From Pseudomonas graminis (GTDB lineage: Bacteria > Pseudomonadota > Gammaproteobacteria > Pseudomonadales > Pseudomonadaceae), in contig NZ_CP053746.1 of assembly GCF_013201545.1 (NCBI RefSeq), forward strand, positions 5,457,193-5,521,192: 64,000 bases of DNA. The letters are read 5' to 3'. The notes below the pieces were generated by a model. The model ran no database searches. It was not told the DNA's origin and saw only the letters and a list, made by a program, of their open reading frames with translations. A program made the translations under genes and the position numbers. This document shows, one piece after another, positions 34,343-44,734 of this stretch. Numbering within the stretch: the first letter of the stretch is position 1; every line of letters starts with the position of its first letter.

Positions 34343-37039
34343 TTACGCCAGGCTTTTGCTCACCACTTCATACACGTCCGGCGACAGCGGGCCGGAGGCG
34401 AGGATGCGCTCCAGTTCCGCTTTCATCAGCGCTTGCCGCGCGCTGTCGTACTTGCGCCAGCGGGTCAGCGGCGCCAGTTGGCGCGAGGCGATCTGCGGGT
34501 TGAAGCCGTTCAGCTCGATGACCAGATCGGCCAGGAAGCGATAGCCCGAACCGTCCGCCCCATGGAAGTTGATCAGGTTCTGCCCGGCAAAGGCGCCGAT
34601 CAGGGCACGCACCTTGTTCGGGTTCTTCAGGGTGAACGCCGGGTGCTGCATCAGCGCTTTCACCCGCTCCAGCCCGCCCGGCAAGGTGCTGCCGGCCTGC
34701 ACGCTGAACCACTGATCCATGACCAGCGCGTTGTCCTTGAAGTTTTCCGCGAACACTTCCAGCGCCTTGGCCTTCTCGGCCTCGAACGGCGAGTTCACCA
34801 ACACGGCCAGGGCGGTCAGGCGCTCGGTCATGTTGTCGGCCGTGTCGAACTGATCGATGGCGGCGGCCAGAACCTCCGGCTTGCCGGTCTGCATCAGGTA
34901 CGACAGCGAGATGTTCTGCAACGCTCGGCGAGCGAAGTGCTCGGACGCGGCCACATACGGCGTCTGCTTGGACAGCTCGCGGTTGGTCTGATAACGCGTC
35001 CACAGCGCGTCGCTCAGGTTGTCGGCCAATTGCTGACGGGCAAACTCCCGCGCGGCGTGGATCGCATCGACGTCCGCCACTTCGCTGATCTCAATGAGGT
35101 ACGCCTCGCCCGGCAGCGAGAGCATTTCCGCGACCATGGCCTGATCCAGGCTTTCGTCGGTCAGTACGGTGTGCAGCGCGGTGATCAGACGCTGATCCAT
35201 GACCAGCAGCTCGCCCTTCTGGTGCTGGGCGATCAGGTCCTGCAGCACCTGAACCGACAATTGCTGACCGGCATCCCAGCGGTTGAAGCCATCGCTGTCG
35301 TGCTGCATCAGGAACATCAACTGATCGCGGTTGTACGGGAAGCTGAGTTTGACCGGTGCCGAGAACCCGCGCAGGAGCGAAGGCAGCGGTTGTTCGTCGA
35401 TGTCGATGAAGGTGAAGGTCTGCTCGGCTTCGGTTACCGACAGTACGCGGGAAGTGTTCACCGCCGGTGCTTCGCCGTGCAGGCGCAGGGGCAGCTCCTG
35501 ACCTTGAGCGTCCAGCAGGCCCATGGCGACCGGGATCACGAACGGCAGCTTCTGGTCGCCCGGCTGGCCCGGCGTTGTCGGCGTACTCTGACGGAAGGTC
35601 AGGCTGTAGGTTTTCGCAGCAGCGTCGTAAGACTCGCTGACCGCCAGACGCGGCGTACCGGCCTGGGAGTACCAACGCTTGAACTGCGTGAAGTCGACAC
35701 CGTTGGCGTCTTCCATGGCCTTGACGAAGTCGTCGCAGGTCACGGCCTGGCCGTCATGGCGCTCGAAGAACAAGTCGCTGCCCTTGCGGAATCCTTCCAC
35801 GCCCAACAGCGTGTGGATCATGCCGACCACTTCCGCGCCCTTTTCGTACACGGTCAGGGTGTAGAAGTTGGAAATCTCGATGAAGCTGTCCGGGCGCACG
35901 GCGTGGGCCATGGGGCCGGCATCTTCGGCGAATTGGTGGGTGCGCAGGTAGGCAACGTCCTGGATGCGCTTGACCGTGGCCGAGTTCATGTCCGCCGAGA
36001 AGCCGGAATCACGGAACACCGTGAAGCCTTCCTTCAGCGACAGCTGGAACCAGTCGCGGCAGGTGACGCGGTTGCCGGTCCAGTTGTGGAAGTATTCGTG
36101 GGCAACGATCGCTTCCACGCGCTGGTGGGCGGCATCGGTGGCGGTTTCGGCGCGGGCCAGCACGGCGCTGGAGTTGAAGATGTTGAGGCCCTTGTTCTCC
36201 ATGGCGCCCATATTGAAGTCGTTGACGGCGACGATCATGAAGATGTCCAGATCGTATTCGCGGCCGTAGACCTCTTCGTCCCAGCGCATCGACTTCTTCA
36301 GGCTGTCCATGGCGTGCTGGCATTTGTCGACGTTTTCCGGCTCAACGAAGATGCGCAGCGTGACCTTGCGCTGGCTCATGGTGACGAAGGTGTCTTCGAT
36401 ACACCACAAATCACCGGCCACAAGCGCGAACAGGTAGGCCGGCTTCTTGAACGGGTCTTCCCAGGTTGCCCAGTGACGCTGGGTGTCATCGGACGGGCCG
36501 GCGGCGATCAGGTTGCCGTTGGACAGCAGGATCGGGAAGGCCTGCTTGTTGGCGCTGACCGTCGTGGTGAACTTGCTCATCACGTCCGGGCGGTCGAGGT
36601 AATAGGTGATCTTGCGGAAGCCCTCGGCCTCGCACTGGGTGCAGAACATGCCGCTGGATTTGTACAGGCCTTCCAGGGCGGTGTTGGTTTCCGGGTGGAT
36701 CTTCACGGTGGTGTCGAGGGTGAAGGTCTCGGACGTCGGCTGCACGGTCAGGCTGTCGGAGGTCAACTGGTAGCCGTTCTGTGACAGGTCGCCCTCGGAC
36801 AGGTCGACATCCGCCAGTTTCACCGACAGCAGCTCAAGCTGCTGGCCGTCGAGTTCCAGCGGTGGCAAGGCCGCGCCCTGGGCCAGCGCGGCGCGCTCCG
36901 GGTTGCGGCGCATCACCAACTGCGCGTGGACAAGCGAGTGGTCGTCGAACAATTCAAACGTCAGGTGGGTCTCGTCAATGAGGTACTCCGGCGCCTGATA
37001 ATCCTTCAGGTAAATCATTTTCGGCTGGTCGGTGCGCAT
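34343..37039 (-). CDS. pepN: Aminopeptidase N (M1 family)
   Basis: An 898-residue cytoplasmic zinc aminopeptidase with broad N-terminal residue specificity. The exopeptidase motif GAMENKGLN and the zinc motif HEYFHNWTGNRVTCRDW with the distal Glu are visible in the middle of the protein. DUF3458-type and helical C-terminal domains follow. Length matches E. coli and Pseudomonas PepN. The start is the first ATG (37039). It is followed by a strong terminator. The DUF2797 gene lies 29 bp upstream on the same strand. Confidence 0.96.
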   Translation of the reverse strand: MRTDQPKMIYLKDYQAPEYLIDETHLTFELFDDHSLVHAQLVMRRNPERAALAQGAALPPLELDGQQLELLSVKLADVDLSEGDLSQNGYQLTSDSLTVQPTSETFTLDTTVKIHPETNTALEGLYKSSGMFCTQCEAEGFRKITYYLDRPDVMSKFTTTVSANKQAFPILLSNGNLIAAGPSDDTQRHWATWEDPFKKPAYLFALVAGDLWCIEDTFVTMSQRKVTLRIFVEPENVDKCQHAMDSLKKSMRWDEEVYGREYDLDIFMIVAVNDFNMGAMENKGLNIFNSSAVLARAETATDAAHQRVEAIVAHEYFHNWTGNRVTCRDWFQLSLKEGFTVFRDSGFSADMNSATVKRIQDVAYLRTHQFAEDAGPMAHAVRPDSFIEISNFYTLTVYEKGAEVVGMIHTLLGVEGFRKGSDLFFERHDGQAVTCDDFVKAMEDANGVDFTQFKRWYSQAGTPRLAVSESYDAAAKTYSLTFRQSTPTTPGQPGDQKLPFVIPVAMGLLDAQGQELPLRLHGEAPAVNTSRVLSVTEAEQTFTFIDIDEQPLPSLLRGFSAPVKLSFPYNRDQLMFLMQHDSDGFNRWDAGQQLSVQVLQDLIAQHQKGELLVMDQRLITALHTVLTDESLDQAMVAEMLSLPGEAYLIEISEVADVDAIHAAREFARQQLADNLSDALWTRYQTNRELSKQTPYVAASEHFARRALQNISLSYLMQTGKPEVLAAAIDQFDTADNMTERLTALAVLVNSPFEAEKAKALEVFAENFKDNALVMDQWFSVQAGSTLPGGLERVKALMQHPAFTLKNPNKVRALIGAFAGQNLINFHGADGSGYRFLADLVIELNGFNPQIASRQLAPLTRWRKYDSARQALMKAELERILASGPLSPDVYEVVSKSLA

Positions 37040-37068
37040 GCTGTTGTCCCTTCTTCTGCTAATACGGG

Positions 37069-37866
37069 CTACTGATGCACGGCGAGTTGATACGCCGTGT
37101 ATTTGCGAATATTGATCACGCCGGTGTCGAAGATCAGGTACTGCCCTTTGACGCCCAACAGGGTGCCTTCGGCGACCGGATTCTTGTCCAGGTTGAAGCT
37201 GACGATCTTGGTCGGGTAGGCCTCTACCGGGTATCGGATCTCGATGGGCTCGACATCGTTCATCACCTGAATGGCCTGCAAACCAAAGCGCATCTGCAAC
37301 GCGACCAGGCCTTCGGCGCAGGACTCGAACAGTTGCTGACGAATCGCCGCCAGGTCAACCGCCGGTGCGTCGCCCTTGAGTAGCGCGCGCCAGTTGGTGC
37401 GGTCGGCCACCTGACTGCGGAACAGGTCTTCAACGAAACCGGATTGCTGGCGCGTGGCGCAGCGCACGATGGGCAACGCCTGACTGGCGCCCTGATCCAG
37501 CCAGCGGGTGGGCAGCTGAGTGGCACGGGTGATGCCGACTTTGACGCCCGACGAGTTCGCCAGATAGACCACGTGCTCGGTCATGCAGAACTGCTCGCCC
37601 CACGCCGGATCGCGGCAGGTGCCATGCTCGTGATGGCAGCGTTCGGGGCTCATGATGCACAGGTCGCACTGGGCCAGCTTGAGCATGCACGGGTAGCAAT
37701 AACCCTGGCTGTAGCTGGTCTTGGTGCGCTTGCCGCAATGGCTGCAATGAATCGCACCCAGAAACTCAAGGCGCACGGTCTTGCCGATCAGCGGGTTGAC
37801 CGGGATCTGTGAATCACCCAGCCGGAACGCGTATTCCACCCGCGAGGCCTCGAGCCGCGCGGACAT
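37069..37866 (-). CDS. DUF2797 family protein
   Basis: A 265-residue protein with several cysteine pairs near the N terminus (CSHCGKR, CYPCMLKLAQCDLC, CHHEHGTC), which look like zinc ribbons, followed by a GIY-YIG-like region (VVYLANSSGVKVGITRATQLPTRW) and an OB-like C-terminal part. This is the DUF2797 layout; function unknown. ATG 37866 is preferred (AGAGG upstream). The frame is open to 37956, which would overlap the DUF1315 gene. Cotranscribed between DUF1315 and pepN. Confidence 0.85.
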   Translation of the reverse strand: MSARLEASRVEYAFRLGDSQIPVNPLIGKTVRLEFLGAIHCSHCGKRTKTSYSQGYCYPCMLKLAQCDLCIMSPERCHHEHGTCRDPAWGEQFCMTEHVVYLANSSGVKVGITRATQLPTRWLDQGASQALPIVRCATRQQSGFVEDLFRSQVADRTNWRALLKGDAPAVDLAAIRQQLFESCAEGLVALQMRFGLQAIQVMNDVEPIEIRYPVEAYPTKIVSFNLDKNPVAEGTLLGVKGQYLIFDTGVINIRKYTAYQLAVHQ

Positions 37867-37895
37867 TTTGTTGACGGAGCCTCTGCCGATTTCAA

Positions 37896-38156
37896 TCAAT
37901 GAATGGAGTCCGATTTGAACAGGATATTGGGCACCGGCGCCGACTTCGACGCGCACTCTTGCGGGCCCATGTAGCCGATGCGCTGGTCTTCGGGCACGTT
38001 GCGCACTTCCCAGGCAATCAGCGCCTGCAGCGACAGCTCACGTTGCTCCTGCGTCAGCTTGCGGCCGTCGGACCATTTGCCGATTTCCACCGCCAGCTTC
38101 AGGCTTTCGTAGACGTCCGGGGTGATGTTTTCGATCATTTCGACAAAAGAGGACAT
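37896..38156 (-). CDS. DUF1315 (YeaC-like) family protein
   Basis: An 86-residue small cytoplasmic protein (MSSFVEMIENITPDVYE, then GKWSDGRKLTQEQRE and a YMGPQEC segment) of the YeaC/DUF1315 family, whose function is unknown. It sits 29 bp after glpG and 29 bp before the DUF2797 start. Confidence 0.88.
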   Translation of the reverse strand: MSSFVEMIENITPDVYESLKLAVEIGKWSDGRKLTQEQRELSLQALIAWEVRNVPEDQRIGYMGPQECASKSAPVPNILFKSDSIH

Positions 38157-38185
38157 TGGGTTCTCCCAGAATTAAGCGGGCGATT

Positions 38186-39058
38186 TTAATGTTTGCGGCG
38201 GGCCAGTGCACCGCCCACAAGACCTGTAGCACAACCGATGATCAGGCCGCCGACGTGGGCGCCGTTGGCGATTTCGCCAAATCCGAGCACACCGACCACG
38301 CCGGACAGGCACACCACCAGCCAGATCAGCATCATCCCCAGAACACCGCGTGGTAAACGATACATGGGGTTGGGAGCGAGCAATTGAAAGATCCAGCAGT
38401 GGCCAAGCAGGCCATAAAGTACCCCGGACAGGCCGCCGAACAGGCTCGGGCCGCTCCAGAAATACTGGCCGTAGTTGGAAAACGCGCTGAACGCCAGGGT
38501 CAGGCCGAGCAGCTGCCAGCTGCCCTGGCGCATTTCGATGCGCCGGCCCAACTCCCAGAACCACAGCGCGTTCATCACCAGGTGCAGTAAGCCGAAGTGG
38601 ATCAACATCGGGGTGACGACGCGCCACCACTGCCCGGCAGCCAGCGACGTTTCCACCGGCAGGAAACTGATGTACTCGCCGTTGACGCGAAAGTCGTTGA
38701 AGGTCAGCCAGCTCAAGGCCTCGAAGTTGTCGCCGAGCAGGGTCACGCCGGCGACGATCAGGCAGATGAGCAATATCGCGCTGGTGACCGGGCTGCTGCG
38801 AACTTGCGCCAGCGGGCTTGGCCTGCTCACGGCCACGACTTCGCGGCCCGGTGGCAACTGCGCGGTCGGGTCACCTTCGGGGTATTGCTGATAAAGCTGG
38901 CGGATGTCGTCGGCCAGTTGCGGCGCATCGGGCACCCACAGCACTTGCTCGCCGGCCTCTTCGCTGACCCGATGGGGCACGTTGAGGCGCCGCAGCAACT
39001 CGACGAAACCACTCAGGTCGGTTTGGAGGGGCAAACGCAATACAGCAACCGGACTCAT
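38186..39058 (-). CDS. glpG: Rhomboid intramembrane serine protease GlpG
   Basis: A 290-residue rhomboid protease: an N-terminal cytoplasmic domain (about residues 1-85), then six TM helices. The catalytic serine is in GGLSGVLYGLLG and the histidine in GAHVGGLIIG; the WR motif (QWWRVVTPM) and HLVMNALWFWELG loop are also present. It cleaves TM segments of membrane proteins. ATG 39058 overlaps the stop of the upstream phosphoesterase gene (ATGA). Confidence 0.95.
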   Translation of the reverse strand: MSPVAVLRLPLQTDLSGFVELLRRLNVPHRVSEEAGEQVLWVPDAPQLADDIRQLYQQYPEGDPTAQLPPGREVVAVSRPSPLAQVRSSPVTSAILLICLIVAGVTLLGDNFEALSWLTFNDFRVNGEYISFLPVETSLAAGQWWRVVTPMLIHFGLLHLVMNALWFWELGRRIEMRQGSWQLLGLTLAFSAFSNYGQYFWSGPSLFGGLSGVLYGLLGHCWIFQLLAPNPMYRLPRGVLGMMLIWLVVCLSGVVGVLGFGEIANGAHVGGLIIGCATGLVGGALARRKH

Positions 39059-40026
39059 TGACCCACCTCCGGTCGGGTGACGTCTACCCAGACGAACTTG
39101 TTCGGGTCGATCTGGGTTTCCTGGTCCAGCCGATACGCGACCAGCTTGCCGTAGAGCACGGCGCTGTAATCCAGGCACGCCAGATTCGGACGGATAGGCG
39201 CGGGGATGCCGCTGCGCCAGTAGTGGCCGACGAACAACAGTGGTTCATTGGCGCCGTAGCGCAGCAGCGCGTTTTTCTCGCTGGGTGACAGCGGCCGCCG
39301 CGCCACCGGCTCCGGCAGCGCGTCAGGCTGGAACACCACGTCGCCGTAGGTCTGCGGGTCGTCTTCCCAGAATTTGGTGCGGAACGAGGCGCGGGTCAGG
39401 CCGTCGCCGCCGGTCAGGGTCATGCCGTGGGGCAGGCGCATGGCGGTGCCGCGCAGCAGCCGATCAAACACCGCGCTGGCAAAACTGCCCGGCTCCGCCG
39501 AGGCCTGCACGAAGGCCTGATCGATGCGGCCGTCGCCGTAAACGCTGCGCAAAGGCGCGATCAGGCTGGCATCCCAACAGGCGTGCACCACACGAAAGCG
39601 CTCGGCGTCGATGAACAGCGGCAGCTGGTAAAACCATTTGAGAAAGTCATTCCAGTCACCGGGGTGCTGCTCGAACTGCGCCAGGGTTTCGCCCAGCAAG
39701 CGGGCATGGCGCGGCGTGTGTTCGCGCACCCACTCATGGCCGCTGTCGGGCGGCGCCGGCGTGCTCCAGCCCAGCGCGTTGAATTCATGGTTGCCCATGA
39801 TGCAGAACGCCTGGCCGGCCTCGACCATGTCACGGACGATGTGCAGCGCTTCGCGAATGCGCGGGCCGCGGTCGATGATGTCGCCGAGGAACACGGCGAT
39901 GCGTTCAGGGTGGCGCCAAACGCCGGCCTGAAAGCGGTAACCAAGGGTGTCGAGCAAGTGCTCAAGGGTCTGGGCACAACCATGCACGTCACCGATCAGA
40001 TCGTAGCCACGCGCGGGATCGAGCAT
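39055..40026 (-). CDS. Calcineurin-like metallophosphoesterase
   Basis: A 323-residue phosphoesterase with the standard motifs DLIGDVHG, FLGDIIDRGP and IMGNHEFNAL, and histidines in VVHACWD and FVGHYW. It resembles PrpE/ApaH-type phosphatases; substrate unknown. ATG 40026 shares one base with the nadK stop codon (TGATG), so it is coupled to nadK. Confidence 0.9.
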   Translation of the reverse strand: MLDPARGYDLIGDVHGCAQTLEHLLDTLGYRFQAGVWRHPERIAVFLGDIIDRGPRIREALHIVRDMVEAGQAFCIMGNHEFNALGWSTPAPPDSGHEWVREHTPRHARLLGETLAQFEQHPGDWNDFLKWFYQLPLFIDAERFRVVHACWDASLIAPLRSVYGDGRIDQAFVQASAEPGSFASAVFDRLLRGTAMRLPHGMTLTGGDGLTRASFRTKFWEDDPQTYGDVVFQPDALPEPVARRPLSPSEKNALLRYGANEPLLFVGHYWRSGIPAPIRPNLACLDYSAVLYGKLVAYRLDQETQIDPNKFVWVDVTRPEVGQ

Positions 40027-40916
40027 CAGTCGCTCCCGCCGCCAAGCCGACTGCCCCAACCGAGTTTGGTGCGGCAGACTTCGTAGTAGTTGTGATCGAG
40101 CGGGTGAATGAGGCGCAGCTTCTGCGGTTTCTTTTTCACAGTCACGGTGTCACCCGGCGCGCAGGTGAAGTGGTTCTGGCCATCGCAGGAAACCTGTGGG
40201 TAGATCGTCATGTCCTTTGAGACAACGATTTTCAGCTCACTGTTTCCATCGACGACAATTGGCCTGCCGGACAGCGTGTGCGGGTACATCGGCACGATGA
40301 CGATGGCGTCGAGTTTGGGGTGCATGATCGGGCCGCCCGCCGACAGCGCGTAGGCCGTGGAGCCGGTCGGGGTGGCGACGATCAGGCCGTCGGCCTTCTG
40401 GCTGCAGACGAACTGGCCGTCGATGTAGATTTCGAACTCGATCATCCGCGTGGACTTGCCGGGGTGCAGCACCACGTCGTTGAGGGCGTCGCCCTGGCCG
40501 ATCGCTTCACCGTGACGGCGCACTTCGGCCTGCAGCAGGAAACGGTTTTCCACCAGATAATGGCCGTCCAGCACTTCGGCGACTTTGACTTCCAGCTCAT
40601 CGGGGCGAATGTCGGTCAGGAACCCCAGACTGCCGCGGTTGATGCCCAGCACCGGCACGTTGTGCTTGGCCAGCGCACGGGCAGCGCCGAGCAGACTGCC
40701 ATCGCCGCCGACGACGATGACCATGTCGCAGACTTCGCCGAGCATCTTGCGCGAAGAGGTCTGCAAACCGTGGCCCGGCAGGACCTCGGCAATGGCGTCT
40801 TCGAGGATCACATGCAGGTGCCGGGATATCAGGAATTTCTTGAGTCGGCGAACGGTCTCCACCACCTGGGTACTGCCCAGGCGACCAATGATGCCGATAT
40901 TTCGAAATTGCTCCAT
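40026..40916 (-). CDS. nadK: NAD kinase
   Basis: A 296-residue ATP-NAD kinase making NADP from NAD. The catalytic GGDGSLLGAAR motif and the conserved segment TPTGSTAYALSAGGP are present, with NDVVLHPGKSTRM in between. Length matches gamma-proteobacterial NadK. ATG 40916 starts MEQFRNIGIIGRLG; the frame upstream to 41087 has no homology-like sequence. First gene of a run through the phosphoesterase, glpG, DUF1315, DUF2797 and pepN. Confidence 0.96.
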   Translation of the reverse strand: MEQFRNIGIIGRLGSTQVVETVRRLKKFLISRHLHVILEDAIAEVLPGHGLQTSSRKMLGEVCDMVIVVGGDGSLLGAARALAKHNVPVLGINRGSLGFLTDIRPDELEVKVAEVLDGHYLVENRFLLQAEVRRHGEAIGQGDALNDVVLHPGKSTRMIEFEIYIDGQFVCSQKADGLIVATPTGSTAYALSAGGPIMHPKLDAIVIVPMYPHTLSGRPIVVDGNSELKIVVSKDMTIYPQVSCDGQNHFTCAPGDTVTVKKKPQKLRLIHPLDHNYYEVCRTKLGWGSRLGGGSD

Positions 40917-41103
40917 GGGGCTCCCGCAGGCTTGATGCGTGTAAAGAACGCGATTATGGGCGAAGGGGTCGGGGGCGGCAAATGGGCTCTCTGCGCGCAA
41001 CCTTCGAGCAGCGCCGTTCCAAGGGTGCGAAATGTACGGGTTGCATCCGAAGGCGACGGTGGAGCGGTGGCCCCAAGCGCCCATCACCCGCTATTCTGCC
41101 TGG

Positions 41104-42105
41104 ATGAATAACCCGTTCCCGAGCCTGAGCGCCCTCCCCCGTCAGCTGCGTACGCCCACCGTGCGTGATCTGGCGTGGGTGATTCTGTCGCCGCCCCTGC
41201 TGGCGGAAACCCGGTGGCCCCAGCGTCACCCGCTCAGCGGCAGTGACTGGGTGCAGCGGCCCGAAGCGCTTGAAGCTTTTTTAACGCAGCTGGACCAGGA
41301 CGACAGCGCACTCAGCGACTGGCTGGGGAGAAGCTCGACGCGCCGGCTCGGGCTGTATTATGAGCGGCTGTGGCAATTCGCGATCCAGCACGCGCCAGGC
41401 GTCGAGCTGCTCGCGGCGAATCTGCCGATCCAGGGCGAAGGGCGCACGCTGGGCGAGCTGGACCTGCTGCTGCGGGATAAAGACGGCGTTTACCACGTCG
41501 AGCTGGCGATCAAGTTGTATCTGGGCCTTCAGGACCAGGACGGCGACGATCCGGCCCATTGGCTCGGCCCCGGCTCTCTCGACCGGCTGGATCTGAAGCT
41601 CGCCCACTTGAATCAGCATCAACTGCCCATGTCAGCGCGCCCGGAAAGCAACAAGATACTCGCCGCGCGAGGTGTTGAGACCTTCAGCGCGTCGCTCTGG
41701 CTGGGGGGTTATCTGTTTTATCCGTGGTCCCTTGATCCCAGGACCAAGACCGCCGCATCGCCCCAAAGTGCGCACCCCGACCATCTGCGCGGAACATGGC
41801 TGCATCAAAAGGACTGGCCAAGCTACGCAGCAAACAGCCTGGAGGGCCGCTGGCAATTGCTGCCCCGGCCGGCCTGGCTGGCACCCGCGCGCTGCGACGA
41901 GGCACGGACACTTCAAGAATTTCAGGACTGGCTAAACGCCCTCGACCCGCTGGCGGCGGCGCAACTGCTGGTGCGCCTGACCCGCCATCCCGACGGCCAC
42001 TGGGAAGAGGCCGAGCGGCTGTTTCTGGTGTCGGACCTGTGGCCGAACCTGCCCGACCCGCGCCGCGTTACAGGCTCAGTCGCAGCACCAGCGCCGCGAG
42101 AGTAA
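41104..42105 (+). CDS. DUF1853 family protein
   Basis: A 333-residue protein of the DUF1853 family (function unknown). A nuclease-like core pattern is visible in [26 protein letters not shown], which resembles the E-x-D-x-ExK arrangement of PD-(D/E)XK proteins; that link is inference. Divergent from nadK. Its 3' end overlaps the convergent arsB gene by 38 bp. Confidence 0.85.
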   Translation: MNNPFPSLSALPRQLRTPTVRDLAWVILSPPLLAETRWPQRHPLSGSDWVQRPEALEAFLTQLDQDDSALSDWLGRSSTRRLGLYYERLWQFAIQHAPGVELLAANLPIQGEGRTLGELDLLLRDKDGVYHVELAIKLYLGLQDQDGDDPAHWLGPGSLDRLDLKLAHLNQHQLPMSARPESNKILAARGVETFSASLWLGGYLFYPWSLDPRTKTAASPQSAHPDHLRGTWLHQKDWPSYAANSLEGRWQLLPRPAWLAPARCDEARTLQEFQDWLNALDPLAAAQLLVRLTRHPDGHWEEAERLFLVSDLWPNLPDPRRVTGSVAAPAPRE

Positions 42106-43351
42106 TCAACAGCACCGGCACGGTCAGCACGATGCCGACGCGGAAGTAATAACCCCAGCCGATGGTCACGCCCTTCTTCGCCAGCACATGCAGCCACAAC
42201 AAGGTCGCGAGGCTGCCGATTGGCGTGATTTTCGGGCCAAGGTCGCTGCCGATCACGTTGGCGTAAATCATCGCTTCCTGCAGCACGCCGTGGGCGTGGC
42301 TTGCATCAATGGACAACAGGCCGATCAGCACCGTCGGCAGGTTGTTCATCACCGAGGACAGCAGGGCCGTCAGTACGCCTGTGCCCATCGCCGCGCCCCA
42401 CAAACCATGCTCAGCGAAACGATCAAGCCAGGTCGCGAGGTAATCGGTCAGGCCCTGATTACGCAGGCCGTACACCACCAGGTACATGCCCAGGGAGAAA
42501 ATCACGATCTGCCACGGCGCGTCTTTCAGCACCTTGCGCGTGGAAATGCGGTGGCCCTTGGCGGCAATGCCCAACAGGATCGCCGCGCACACGGCGGAGA
42601 TCGCACTGATGGGAATTCCCAGCGGTTCCAGGGCAAAACAGCCCACCAGCAAGATCCCCAGCACCCACCAACCGGTCATGAAGGTCGCGCGGTCCTTGAT
42701 CGCCGAAGACGGTTCGGCCAGTTGCGAGGCGTCGAAGGTTTTCGGGATGTCGCGGCGGAAGAACAGCATCAGCACCGCCAGCGTGGCGGCGACGCTGACC
42801 AGATTCACCGGCACCATCACCGAGGCGTAGCGGTTGAAACCGATGCCGAAATAGTCGGCGGACACGATATTGACCAGGTTCGAGACCACCAGCGGCAGGC
42901 TCGCGGTGTCGGCAATGAACCCTGCCGCCATCACGAAGGCCAAGGTGGTCGCCGGGGAAAAGCGCAGCGCCAGCAACATCGACATGACGATGGGGGTGAG
43001 GATCAGCGCGGCGCCGTCGTTGGCGAACAGTGCCGACACCAGCGCGCCGAGCAGCACGATGAACGCGAACAGCCGCCGCCCGTTACCGTTACCCCAACGC
43101 GCCACGTGCAGCGCAGCCCAGTTGAAAAACCCGGCCTCGTCGAGCAGCAGGCTGATGATGATCAGCGCAATGAACGTCCCGGTGGCGTTCCAGATGATGT
43201 GCCAGACCTGGGGTATGTCACTCAGGTGCACCACCCCGAACAGCAGCGCGAGCACGGCGCCAAACGTTGCACTCCAGCCGACACCGAGGCCCTTGGGTTG
43301 CCAGATCACCAGGGTGATGGTGACCAGAAAAATCGCGACGGCTATCAACAT
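42068..43351 (-). CDS. arsB: Arsenite/antimonite efflux permease ArsB
   Basis: A 427-residue membrane protein with about twelve helices and the ArsB family segments [37 protein letters not shown] and [22 protein letters not shown]. It exports arsenite or antimonite using the proton motive force, or with ArsA. No arsR, arsC or arsH is near. It overlaps the end of the fsr gene by 7 bp and is coupled to it, and overlaps the convergent DUF1853 gene by 38 bp. Confidence 0.92.
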   Translation of the reverse strand: MLIAVAIFLVTITLVIWQPKGLGVGWSATFGAVLALLFGVVHLSDIPQVWHIIWNATGTFIALIIISLLLDEAGFFNWAALHVARWGNGNGRRLFAFIVLLGALVSALFANDGAALILTPIVMSMLLALRFSPATTLAFVMAAGFIADTASLPLVVSNLVNIVSADYFGIGFNRYASVMVPVNLVSVAATLAVLMLFFRRDIPKTFDASQLAEPSSAIKDRATFMTGWWVLGILLVGCFALEPLGIPISAISAVCAAILLGIAAKGHRISTRKVLKDAPWQIVIFSLGMYLVVYGLRNQGLTDYLATWLDRFAEHGLWGAAMGTGVLTALLSSVMNNLPTVLIGLLSIDASHAHGVLQEAMIYANVIGSDLGPKITPIGSLATLLWLHVLAKKGVTIGWGYYFRVGIVLTVPVLLITLAALVLRLSL

Positions 43352-44583
43352 CTTTTTGGAGTTCTCGGGAGCAGGATGGCGAGGATGCCCAACAGCGGCA
43401 GGTAGGAGCACAGCGTGTAGACATAGACGATGCCGTGAAGGTCCGCGAGGTGACCCAATAATGCGGCGCCGATGCCGCCGAAGCCGAACATCAGGCCGAA
43501 AAAGATGCCGGCGATCATGCCGACGTTGCCCGGCACCAGTTCCTGGGCGTAAACGACGATGGCCGAGAACGCCGAAGCCAGAATGAAACCGATGATGACG
43601 CTGAGCACGCTGGTCCAGAACAGGTCGGCGTACGGCAGCGCAATGGTGAACGGCGCGACGCCCAGAATCGAGAACCAGATCACCGCCTTGCGGCCAATGC
43701 GATCGCCAATAGGCCCGCCGAAGAACGTACCCGCCGCCACCGCCGCCAGAAACATGAACAAATGCAGCTGCGAGCTGGCGACCGTCAGCTGGAATTTGTC
43801 GATCAGGTAGAAGGTGAAGTAGCTGGTGAAGCTGGCCATGTAGAAGTACTTGGAGAACACCAGCAGCGCCAGCACCACCAGCGCGCCGGTCACCCGACGT
43901 TTCGACAATCCGTGTGTCGCCGCCTGGCCGGCCTTGATCTTGAACAGCGCCAGGTGGGTCTTGTACCAGCGACTGATGGCGTACAGCAGGCCCACGGAAA
44001 ACAGCGCCACCAGCCCGAACCAGGCGATATGCCCCTGACCGAACGGAATGATGATCGCCGCCGCCAGCAGCGGTCCGATGGCCGATCCGCTGTTGCCGCC
44101 CACCTGAAAGCTCGACTGCGCCAGACCAAAGCGTCCGCCAGAGGCCAGCCGGGCAATGCGCGAGGCTTCAGGGTGAAAGGTCGACGAGCCGATGCCTATC
44201 AGGCCCGCAGCGAGCAGGATCAGCGAGAAGCTGCCCACGGTCGCGAGCATCATCACCCCGCCCAGAATGCACAACGAGCCGACTGGCAACACCAACGGAT
44301 TGGGATGGCGATCGGTGTAATAACCGACCCAGGGCTGCAGCAGCGACGCCGTGACCTGGAACGTCAGGGTGATTAAACCGACCTGGGTGAAGCTCAAGCC
44401 GTAGGAGGCCTTCAGCATCGGGTAAATCGAGGGCAGGATCGACTGGATCAAATCGTTGAGCAGATGCGCCAGCGCCACCGCACCAATGATGCGCATGACC
44501 AAGGGGCTTGATGGCGTTGATTGCGGGGCGGGAACGGGTTGGGTATCGGTCGCGGGCACGGTTGCAGGGCGGGTAACGGCCAT
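43345..44583 (-). CDS. fsr: MFS efflux transporter, fosmidomycin-resistance (Fsr) type
   Basis: A 412-residue, twelve-helix major facilitator closely following the Fsr sequence pattern: [95 protein letters not shown]. Fsr exports fosmidomycin and possibly other compounds. The start may be ATG 44583 (used, GGA upstream) or ATG 44592. It overlaps arsB by 7 bp, suggesting a two-gene efflux operon. Confidence 0.88.
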   Translation of the reverse strand: MAVTRPATVPATDTQPVPAPQSTPSSPLVMRIIGAVALAHLLNDLIQSILPSIYPMLKASYGLSFTQVGLITLTFQVTASLLQPWVGYYTDRHPNPLVLPVGSLCILGGVMMLATVGSFSLILLAAGLIGIGSSTFHPEASRIARLASGGRFGLAQSSFQVGGNSGSAIGPLLAAAIIIPFGQGHIAWFGLVALFSVGLLYAISRWYKTHLALFKIKAGQAATHGLSKRRVTGALVVLALLVFSKYFYMASFTSYFTFYLIDKFQLTVASSQLHLFMFLAAVAAGTFFGGPIGDRIGRKAVIWFSILGVAPFTIALPYADLFWTSVLSVIIGFILASAFSAIVVYAQELVPGNVGMIAGIFFGLMFGFGGIGAALLGHLADLHGIVYVYTLCSYLPLLGILAILLPRTPKRC

Positions 44584-44734
44584 CAGGTCCATCCATCGAA
44601 CGTTGATGCGCCGTCGGACTCGTTACAGAACATGTCAGCGGCACAAGGGGTCGCCAATGTGCCATTTTTTGGGGCGCCGCTGCCATGTTTTGTTGCGGAT
44701 TTGTGCGTTGGGTTGCGTGAAGCAGGGGCGGCAG

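Noticed and set aside
34433..36784. A 783-codon open frame antisense to pepN
   Set aside because: High-GC shadow frame; pepN on the other strand has all M1 aminopeptidase motifs and full length.
43345..44583. ArsJ-type organoarsenical exporter
   Set aside because: The MFS protein next to arsB follows the Fsr pattern closely and there is no GAPDH gene beside it.
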